A DNA stretch of 6,061 nt, taken from positions 1 through 6,061 of the forward strand of contig JAANXC010000002.1 of assembly GCA_018263495.1 (NCBI GenBank). Reading direction: 5' to 3'. Position 1 is the first letter of the stretch, and each line of letters opens with the position of its first letter. This document shows, piece by piece, positions 1-4,913 of the stretch. The DNA comes from Nitrososphaerota archaeon. GTDB lineage: Archaea; Thermoproteota; Nitrososphaeria; Nitrososphaerales; Nitrosopumilaceae. Below the pieces are notes generated by a model that was not told the DNA's origin, did no database searches, and was given only the letters and a program-made list of their open reading frames with translations. Both the position numbers and the translations under genes were made by a program.

Positions 1-1073
1 ATGGAAGAGTTTCTAAACCCGCCCTCACTGCTTATTTCTTGTATTTCCTTAGAAAAAAAATCCTTATGCGTGATACCTTCATCACGTAAAATTTTTTCAA
101 TGTAATAATTGAAACGCGTTTTTTTGTAATACGAGTATCCAACAAAAGGAATAGATAATCTTTGTGAAGGATCATTTTCAAATTTTCCTAACTCATTATT
201 TTTATTGTAACAGACATCATCAGACTGCGGAAAAAATAATTCTTCGCCAGCATCTAAAGACATACTCAGTGTTCGATTAAAAATATACGACTGATACGCC
301 TGAACAAAAAATCGTCTAATTGATAATGGTAAAGCACGCAAGGCCCTAACTGGATCACCATGTTCTATCATTTCCTTTAGCGCAATTTTTTCAAGATCCA
401 TGCCTTTTGGAATTATTTTTAGAGCTTCAGGATATTTTGATTTATCATCCATTGATTCTCGTAATTTAGTATTTTCATCCTTATCATATTCAGAAGTAAA
501 AGAAAGCAAAAGATCAACCGCACCTGCAAAGTCTTTTTGTATCAACGATCTTCCAATACGATGAGTTACAGGTCTGCGCGAACCAAATCGCTGATAACCA
601 TAAAAATTTAAAATTTTATCAAATTCGTTGAACTTTGCTAATTCATTTGACGCGCCATCGATCTTTATCCGAAAATGATTACCGACCATTTCTTTTTTTG
701 ATAACACTTTATCTGTAAACCCAACTTTTTTTAGACTGTATTTTGGTTCATTAATTTCAAAATGTTGATTAGTTTTGTATGTAGTAAATACAAACTGTTC
801 TGTTACTGCAGAAGCATCCTTGAGACCAAGAGATTTTAGTCGAATACCATGCTTTCTAAAAATTTCATCTAATGCATGATAAGTATCGATTCCATTTTTT
901 TCTAATTTGTATACAGCGAAACCAGATTCTGAACAAATCCTAGAACTAGACTTCTCTGTTATTAATTCTGAAACGTTGAAATCGTCTTTTTGGTTTCGTA
1001 TTGTTCCCCCACAACCAGAAAAATCTGTTGTGTATGCTAATATTCCAATCTCAGAATCAATTTTTGGGATCAC
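1..1073 (-). CDS. truD: tRNA pseudouridine synthase D, 3'-truncated by the window edge
   Basis: Reading the minus strand from a GTG at 1073-1071 gives 357 open codons that reach the left edge without a stop; archaeal TruD is usually somewhat over 400 residues, so the C-terminus lies outside. TruD converts one uridine in tRNA to pseudouridine (U13 in most characterised members) in the cytoplasm. Seen directly: N-terminal VIPKIDSEIGI, a GGTIRNQKDDFNV segment (22-34), the GLKD motif with the expected catalytic Asp at residue 86, GNHFRIKI (131-138), the family signature NFYGYQRFG (156-164) followed by THRIGR (170-175), and VQAYQSYIFN (257-266). The GTG is chosen because the family N-terminus begins there and an in-frame stop lies about 13 codons upstream with no other start between. 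It overlaps the stop of the upstream propeller gene by four bases (GTGA), which suggests translational coupling. Function is confident; the start is probable. Confidence 0.93.
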   Translation of the reverse strand, partial: MIPKIDSEIGILAYTTDFSGCGGTIRNQKDDFNVSELITEKSSSRICSESGFAVYKLEKNGIDTYHALDEIFRKHGIRLKSLGLKDASAVTEQFVFTTYKTNQHFEINEPKYSLKKVGFTDKVLSKKEMVGNHFRIKIDGASNELAKFNEFDKILNFYGYQRFGSRRPVTHRIGRSLIQKDFAGAVDLLLSFTSEYDKDENTKLRESMDDKSKYPEALKIIPKGMDLEKIALKEMIEHGDPVRALRALPLSIRRFFVQAYQSYIFNRTLSMSLDAGEELFFPQSDDVCYNKNNELGKFENDPSQRLSIPFVGYSYYKKTRFNYYIEKILRDEGITHKDFFSKEIQEISSEGGFRNSS

Positions 1074-2755
1074 ATTACTGTCACTGTGATAAACTGAGAA
1101 ACAGCAATGTCGTCAGTGTATGCACCAAGAAGAACTTTATGTGTGCCTGATAATGCATGCTCACTTGCCATGATTTCTACTGAGATAGTTGTTTTGTCAG
1201 AAAGTGAAAAATTATTTTCATGTGTGATGATTATGTCTGAAAATGTGGATGTTGATGAAGAGTTTACACTAGCATCATACATGTTAGCACTTCCAGTTTT
1301 GGTGACTTCAAGTGTGATCTGAGTAGTTTGCCCTTTCTCCAAAGTAATCTTATCCTTATCAATTACAATGGAAAAAGGAAGTGGAATTGATGTATCCACA
1401 ACGCCAATGTTGTTTTCAACCCATTCAGTAAACCAAATTTTTTCGCCAGCAACTGCAAAGTCAAATACTTGAGCAAGTCCACAATAATCAATTCCTGCAC
1501 AGTCTTGCCAGTTTGGATTTCTTGAAGGAACCGTATATTCTACCAATGTTTCAGAGGATGGATTAAACACACCAATTCTGTTTGCATTATGTTCATTCAT
1601 AATGAGATTACCATCAGAATGTTCAATCCAGTATGGTCTTGACACTGGATTTTTTATGAAACCTGATGCATTGCCGTAGGAATCAATTGTTGGTATAGAT
1701 GTAACATATTTTGTAAATTCTTCGGTTTTAGGATCAAAACTGAAAAAGTAATTACTTGATGTATCAGCTAACCAAATCTTCTGATTTGGTCCAACTGCAA
1801 CACCATTTGGTGTAGTAAGCCCCACTGGAAAATTATACCATTCAACAAAATCTTGAAGAAGAAGACCTTGAGTTACTTCACCCTGCGTTGATTGAAACTC
1901 ATATCCGGGATAATCAAACTTTACCAGAATGCCCTGTCCACCTGGAACCCAGTTTGTATACCAAACATTTTTGTCTGAATCAATTGCAAAGTCGCTAGTT
2001 ACAGCATTCTCCATAACAGAAGGAATTGCATAGTGCAGTAATCCTTGCTCATCTTGTGCATAATCTAAAAATGAAAGCCTACCACCAGTAAAATCATTAA
2101 TTATAATTTTTGAACCTTCAATAACTAATTTTTGTGGAAGTGACGATTTGCCTTCTTCAGTTTGTGAGTAAGAAATTCTATTATATGATTCGTCATCTAT
2201 CGAGAATTTCCATATTGCGTCTGTTGCCTCGTCAGTAAACCATATGCTACCATCAGGAAAATAATCTATTCCCCACATCATAGAACGTAATTTTGTTGGC
2301 TCTACGTTATTTTCAATAGCGCTTGCAATGAATATTTTTTCTACATTTTTCCATACTGAGTTGTCATATTCAGTAAACGTCTCTGTTAGAGGATCAAATT
2401 TTGCAACCTTTCCAGTGTTTGTTTGTGCAAACCACACTATACCATTATGATCTACCGTAATTGCAAGAGGTTGTGTGCATGCAGTGGGTATTTTGTATTC
2501 TTTCACATGTTCGTTTGATCCTGCTAGTTCGTTTGCAGAACAAAACTGTGATAATTGATCACCACTATATCCAAGTTCCAGATCCAGACCAAGGGCATCC
2601 AGATCAAAAGCATCCAATTCTTCTGCAGTTATCTCATCAAAATCGCTAGAATCATTAAACCATTGTGCAGGGTTTACCGCTAGTGTAACTGCAGAAGTTA
2701 ACATAATACCAGCAACAACTGCAAAGAAGAGAATTCCTTTTTTTCTTGTTTTCAC
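1070..2755 (-). CDS. Exported seven-bladed propeller protein, virginiamycin B lyase/NHL-like, with C-terminal Ig-like domain
   Basis: 561 residues from a GTG start; no in-frame ATG lies just upstream. Residues 1-27 form a signal peptide (MKTRKKG, then a hydrophobic run to about 26). Residues 35-66 are strongly acidic (about 12 Asp/Glu), and no Lys or Arg occurs from 31 to 84. Residues about 86-455 hold seven propeller-type repeats of the form P-x-x-I-x-(hydrophobic)-D-x-x-G-x-(V/I)-W-F-(T/A), visible at VDHNGIVWFA (101-110), FPDGSIWFTD (166-175), IEGSKIIIND (212-221), SDKNVWYTNW (260-269), VGPNQKIWLAD (321-331), HSDGNLIMNEHNANRIG (379-395) and AGEKIWFTEWVENNIG (436-451). This pattern is typical of the Vgb streptogramin lyase family and its relatives. 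Residues about 460-561 are beta-rich and Ig-like, with no C-terminal membrane anchor. Four cysteines (72, 93, 419, 425) could form two disulfides outside the cell. Fold and export are well supported; lyase activity is not, since many such archaeal proteins have unknown roles, perhaps in surface binding or carbohydrate handling. Confidence 0.8.
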   Translation of the reverse strand: MKTRKKGILFFAVVAGIMLTSAVTLAVNPAQWFNDSSDFDEITAEELDAFDLDALGLDLELGYSGDQLSQFCSANELAGSNEHVKEYKIPTACTQPLAITVDHNGIVWFAQTNTGKVAKFDPLTETFTEYDNSVWKNVEKIFIASAIENNVEPTKLRSMMWGIDYFPDGSIWFTDEATDAIWKFSIDDESYNRISYSQTEEGKSSLPQKLVIEGSKIIINDFTGGRLSFLDYAQDEQGLLHYAIPSVMENAVTSDFAIDSDKNVWYTNWVPGGQGILVKFDYPGYEFQSTQGEVTQGLLLQDFVEWYNFPVGLTTPNGVAVGPNQKIWLADTSSNYFFSFDPKTEEFTKYVTSIPTIDSYGNASGFIKNPVSRPYWIEHSDGNLIMNEHNANRIGVFNPSSETLVEYTVPSRNPNWQDCAGIDYCGLAQVFDFAVAGEKIWFTEWVENNIGVVDTSIPLPFSIVIDKDKITLEKGQTTQITLEVTKTGSANMYDASVNSSSTSTFSDIIITHENNFSLSDKTTISVEIMASEHALSGTHKVLLGAYTDDIAVSQFITVTVM

Positions 2756-2775
2756 AGTGAAAATTCTAAACTGCC

Positions 2776-2820
2776 ATGTTATATCTGATTGCCATCGATA
2801 TGAAAATATTATAAAAGTTT
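2776..2820 (-). promoter_or_regulatory. Candidate TATA elements upstream of the propeller gene
   Basis: Two AT-rich archaeal TATA-like elements are visible on the minus strand. GATATAAC around 2785-2778 is centred about 26-27 bases before the GTG start at 2755, the spacing expected for a leaderless archaeal transcript. TTTTATAATATT around 2816-2805 overlaps the stop codon of pth2 and would give a leader of about 30 bases. No Shine-Dalgarno sequence precedes the GTG, which fits leaderless initiation. The assignment rests on spacing and composition alone in AT-rich DNA, so it is tentative; read-through from pth2 is also possible. Confidence 0.35.
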
Positions 2821-3159
2821 TAAATCACCAGTAATCTTATCGATTTTTTCTTCAGGTGCAGGACCAATGGATATGCATGTTGTTGTTCCAGGAGCAATCT
2901 GTGTGTGACCTGCATCAGTTACCTCAGACCAAGGTACATCAAATTCAATTGCATCTTGTTTTACCTGCTCAAGTTCTTTTAGATTTGCAACTTTTAGTAC
3001 AATTTTTTCTTGTCCTGTCCACCACACTGAGAACCATTCAGGATTAGATTTTCTAACATGCTCCGCTCCCAATACGCATGCATGACCAACTTGGGCAGCA
3101 ATCTTTCCTTTTCCCATATCTAGATCAGTTCTTACTACAATAACCTGTTTTATTGCCAT
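2809..3159 (-). CDS. pth2: Peptidyl-tRNA hydrolase, archaeal/eukaryotic Pth2 type
   Basis: Pth2 cleaves the ester bond of peptidyl-tRNA that has dropped off ribosomes, freeing tRNA for reuse in the cytoplasm. From the ATG at 3159 the protein is 116 residues, the usual size for the family. Diagnostic segments are IKQVIVVRTDL (3-13), MGKGKIAAQVGHA (15-27), which holds the conserved Lys of the active region, and VTDAGHTQIAPGTTTCISIGP (split here as residues 80-90 and 91-100), with the conserved Asp-Ala-Gly and Thr. Two in-frame ATGs lie further upstream at 3165 and 3180 and would add 2 or 7 residues (MQSFCMY). The 3159 start is preferred because family members begin immediately before the KQVIVVRTDL strand, but the longer forms cannot be excluded. 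The gene is divergent from the flavoprotein gene and sits upstream of the propeller gene and truD on the same strand, 53 bases from the former. Confidence 0.95.
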   Translation of the reverse strand: MAIKQVIVVRTDLDMGKGKIAAQVGHACVLGAEHVRKSNPEWFSVWWTGQEKIVLKVANLKELEQVKQDAIEFDVPWSEVTDAGHTQIAPGTTTCISIGPAPEEKIDKITGDLKLL

Positions 3160-3180
3160 ATACATACAAAAACTCTGCAT

Positions 3181-3240
3181 TATGAAAAACTTTGCAATTT
3201 ATTCGAAACATAATTGTATTAATGTGCATTTTGAGTCTTT
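3181..3240. promoter_or_regulatory. Divergent promoter region between pth2 and the flavoprotein gene
   Basis: About 60 AT-rich bases (81 if pth2 starts at 3159) separate two divergent genes, so both promoters must lie here or extend into the coding ends. On the plus strand, TAATTGTATTAAT at 3211-3223 is placed about 20-30 bases before the ATG at 3241 and could be a TATA-like element for a near-leaderless transcript. On the minus strand, GAATAAATT around 3204-3196 is a weaker candidate for pth2. No clear inverted repeat that would suggest an operator was seen. The need for promoters here follows from gene layout; the exact elements are uncertain. Confidence 0.4.
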
Positions 3241-4410
3241 ATGGAAGAATATGACGTAGTAGTTGCAGGGGGCAGTATTTCTGGGCTAATGTCAGCCAGA
3301 GAGATAGCAAAAAAAGGATATTCTGTTTTGGTTCTAGAGGAAGGATTTGAGGTTGGAACACCTGATCACTGTGGTGGTTTGGTAAGCAAATCAGCATTAA
3401 ATGACATGGGAATAGAACCAACACAAAAAACGTTTGATTCTATGATTAATTCTGCTCTAATTTATTCACCAAGTGGAAAACACATCGAAATAAATTCAAA
3501 AAAACAGGAAGTTGTTGTAGTTAACAGGAGAGAACTTGACAAACAAGTAGCACGGCAGGCTCAACAATCTGGCGCTGAGATTAGGGTTAAGACAAGCTTT
3601 AAAGAAAAAACTAAGCATGGTGTTAGAACATCGATTGATGAGATTGGTTGTAAGATTCTCGTTGACTGTAGAGGAGTTAGTGCTTTGGTAAATGATCAAA
3701 GAGATGGAATTTTACTATCTGCGCAATACGAAGTTTATGCAGATTGGATAACAGATGGCAAAGTTGAAGTGTATTTTGATCAGATAAAATACCCAGGTTT
3801 TTTTGCTTGGATAATTCCATCCGGAAAGGGAGTAGGTAAAGTGGGCGTTGCTGGAAGAGAGATTAATGTATCCAATATGATGGAGGAGTTCCTAAGAAAC
3901 AAAGGAAGGTATTCAACTATAAGAAAAATTTTTGCACCAATATGGATTAAAGGTCCAATCAAGAATTTTGTTTCCGGAGATGCAGTAATAGCAGGTGATG
4001 CAGCGGGGCAATCAAAACCAACTACTGCAGGAGGAATTTATTCTTGTGGAATGGGCGGAATTTTGGCTGGAAATGCAATTACAAAATATTTGGAAACAAA
4101 CAAGTATTCTCAGCTTCAGCAGTACCAAAAATTTTGGCATGATAAATTTGGTAAAGAATTTGAAAAACAGCGTCTAGCTAGAAAAATTCTTGAAAAAGTT
4201 GATAACAAAACAGTTGACATAATTTTTGATACAATAACGCCGGAGATCACATCTGAAATTTCAAACAAAGATGATTTTGACTTTCATGCAACATCTATTG
4301 TAAAACTGCTTGGTATGCGTAAGTCTATAAGTGCTGCCCAAAATATCATGAGCGCAGAAATCAAACGGCTGCTAACGAATTATTCACATACAAAGTCGAG
4401 CAAGGTATAA
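3241..4410 (+). CDS. Geranylgeranyl reductase family flavoprotein (FAD-dependent)
   Basis: 389 residues, normal length for the archaeal geranylgeranyl reductase/digeranylgeranylglycerophospholipid reductase family, which uses FAD to saturate isoprenoid chains of membrane lipids or related prenyl compounds. Seen directly: an N-terminal beta-alpha-beta dinucleotide fold, YDVVVAGGSISGL (4-16), ending in an acidic pair VLEEG (31-35) for the ribose; HCGGLVS (43-49) with Cys44 where relatives keep a cysteine near the flavin; NRRELD (95-100); a substrate-side motif PGFFAWIIPSG (185-195); and the second FAD motif GDAAGQSKPTTAGGI (252-266). The first glycine motif reads G-G-S-I-S-G, so the usual middle glycine is Ser12. 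The C-terminal third is helical and lysine-rich. It heads the plus-strand series and ends 27 bases before the zinc ribbon gene. The family call is firm. The exact substrate (archaeal phospholipid, quinone side chain or other prenyl) is not settled, because archaea often carry several paralogues. Confidence 0.85.
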   Translation: MEEYDVVVAGGSISGLMSAREIAKKGYSVLVLEEGFEVGTPDHCGGLVSKSALNDMGIEPTQKTFDSMINSALIYSPSGKHIEINSKKQEVVVVNRRELDKQVARQAQQSGAEIRVKTSFKEKTKHGVRTSIDEIGCKILVDCRGVSALVNDQRDGILLSAQYEVYADWITDGKVEVYFDQIKYPGFFAWIIPSGKGVGKVGVAGREINVSNMMEEFLRNKGRYSTIRKIFAPIWIKGPIKNFVSGDAVIAGDAAGQSKPTTAGGIYSCGMGGILAGNAITKYLETNKYSQLQQYQKFWHDKFGKEFEKQRLARKILEKVDNKTVDIIFDTITPEITSEISNKDDFDFHATSIVKLLGMRKSISAAQNIMSAEIKRLLTNYSHTKSSKV

Positions 4411-4411
4411 A
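4406..4411 (+). promoter_or_regulatory. Candidate internal TATA box for the zinc ribbon/EF-1 beta/CDC48 series
   Basis: TATAAA spans the stop codon of the flavoprotein gene (TAA at 4408-4410) and is centred about 29 bases before the zinc ribbon ATG at 4438. With archaeal TATA-to-start spacing of about 25-27 bases, transcription would begin a few bases before that ATG, giving a nearly leaderless mRNA. The absence of a Shine-Dalgarno sequence before 4438 fits this. The downstream translation genes could then be transcribed independently of the lipid gene. The motif is exact, but chance matches are common in AT-rich DNA. Confidence 0.4.
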
Positions 4412-4437
4412 TTCAATTAATAGGCAGCGATTTGTGT

Positions 4438-4620
4438 ATGTCAACAAATCTTGAATTGCCTGTATGTAGCTGTTGTCACCGCCATATTATGCCTAATGAT
4501 AAATGTGTAAAATTTGATTGTCCGAACTGTGATAATGGTGATCTTATTTGGCGATGTGAAAGTTGTAGAGTAGCAGTAAGAAATTATACATGCTCATCCT
4601 GTAACTTTCAAGGACCTTAG
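4438..4620 (+). CDS. Small archaeal zinc ribbon protein (DUF1610/HVO_2753-like), putative RNA-binding
   Basis: 60 residues from the ATG at 4438. Four CxxC knuckles are visible: CSCC (10-13), CPNC (28-31), CESC (40-43) and CSSC (52-55). The core reads IWRCESCR...YTCSSCNFQGP, ending in the Gly-Pro typical of this archaeal family. Four pairs can bind two zinc ions. Two further cysteines, 12 and 23, are present. The family is annotated as zinc-ribbon RNA-binding, and from memory its gene is very often next to archaeal EF-1 beta, as here, where only three bases separate them; that supports a link to translation. A TTG at 4432 would add two residues (MC), but the ATG is preferred. The molecular role remains undefined, and a structural or regulatory part in translation is inference. 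Confidence 0.88.
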   Translation: MSTNLELPVCSCCHRHIMPNDKCVKFDCPNCDNGDLIWRCESCRVAVRNYTCSSCNFQGP

Positions 4621-4623
4621 AAA

Positions 4624-4905
4624 TTGGCGCAATTATTATTGATCACAAAAATTCTTCCAACTGGGATAGAGGTTGATTTGAACGAATTAGCACAGACTAT
4701 CAAAGGATCGTTGAAAGACGGTATTCAACTTAAAAATCACCAATTGGAGCCACTTGCTTTTGGTTTACATTTTATCAAAGCAGAATTTGTTTTGGATGAT
4801 AAGGAAGGTCAGATGGATTCACTAGAAAATGCAGTAAAGGATGTAAAAGGAGTTAGTGAATTTGAAGTTCTGAACATGAGTAGAATGTCAGTTGATATGA
4901 AATAG
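4624..4905 (+). CDS. ef1b: Archaeal translation elongation factor 1-beta (EF-1A guanine nucleotide exchange factor)
   Basis: This 93-residue protein is the exchange factor that replaces GDP with GTP on EF-1A so that it can again carry aminoacyl-tRNA to the ribosome. Archaeal members are single-domain proteins of about 90 residues, which matches. Recognisable segments are the first strand LLLITKILPTG (4-14), VDLNEL (17-22), the central PLAFGLHFIKAEFVLDD (43-59), EGQMDSLENAV (61-71) and the last strand GVSEFEVLNMSRM (76-88). The start is TTG: an in-frame TAG (the zinc ribbon stop) lies two codons upstream, and the first in-frame ATG falls at residue 64, well inside the fold. A weak AAGGA lies about 10 bases upstream. 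Eight bases separate its stop from the CDC48 start, so co-transcription and perhaps coupled translation are likely. Confidence 0.93.
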   Translation: MAQLLLITKILPTGIEVDLNELAQTIKGSLKDGIQLKNHQLEPLAFGLHFIKAEFVLDDKEGQMDSLENAVKDVKGVSEFEVLNMSRMSVDMK

Positions 4906-4910
4906 GTGAT
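4904..4910 (+). promoter_or_regulatory. Ribosome binding site for the CDC48 TTG start
   Basis: AGGTGAT overlaps the EF-1 beta stop codon (TAG at 4903-4905) and ends three bases before the TTG at 4914. It matches the GGAGGTGAT complement of the conserved 3' end of archaeal 16S rRNA; because the match uses the 3' part of that sequence, the register is close to normal Shine-Dalgarno spacing. It is the clearest such site in the window and supports TTG 4914 over the in-frame ATG at 4941, which has none. Confidence 0.6.
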
Positions 4911-4913
4911 TTC

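Noticed and set aside
1..15. ATG at the first base as a plus-strand gene start
   Set aside because: It is the complement of truD codons near the truncated end; the plus-strand frame does not continue as a recognisable protein.
907..1089. Plus-strand 60-codon open frame
   Set aside because: It lies opposite the N-terminal part of truD, whose family motifs are clear on the minus strand, and its translation shows no recognisable domain.
1107..1322. Plus-strand 71-codon open frame
   Set aside because: Antisense shadow of the C-terminal Ig-like domain of the propeller protein; no start context or family features.
2461..2649. Plus-strand 62-codon open frame with odd His/Asp/Pro-rich sequence
   Set aside because: It is the reverse of the acidic segment; its composition follows from the short repeats coding for Asp and Leu on the other strand.
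2756..2808. Possible terminator or small RNA between pth2 and the propeller gene
   Set aside because: Only short T runs and no stable hairpin by eye; the space is just as well explained by a promoter.
2856..3047. Plus-strand 63-codon open frame rich in Gln and Leu
   Set aside because: Antisense of pth2, which has a complete family signature on the minus strand.
3239..3962. Three minus-strand open frames of 60-67 codons
   Set aside because: All lie inside the flavoprotein gene, whose FAD motifs are in the plus strand.
3995..4177. Plus-strand 60-codon open frame in another reading frame
   Set aside because: Frame-shifted shadow over the second FAD motif of the flavoprotein; no independent features.
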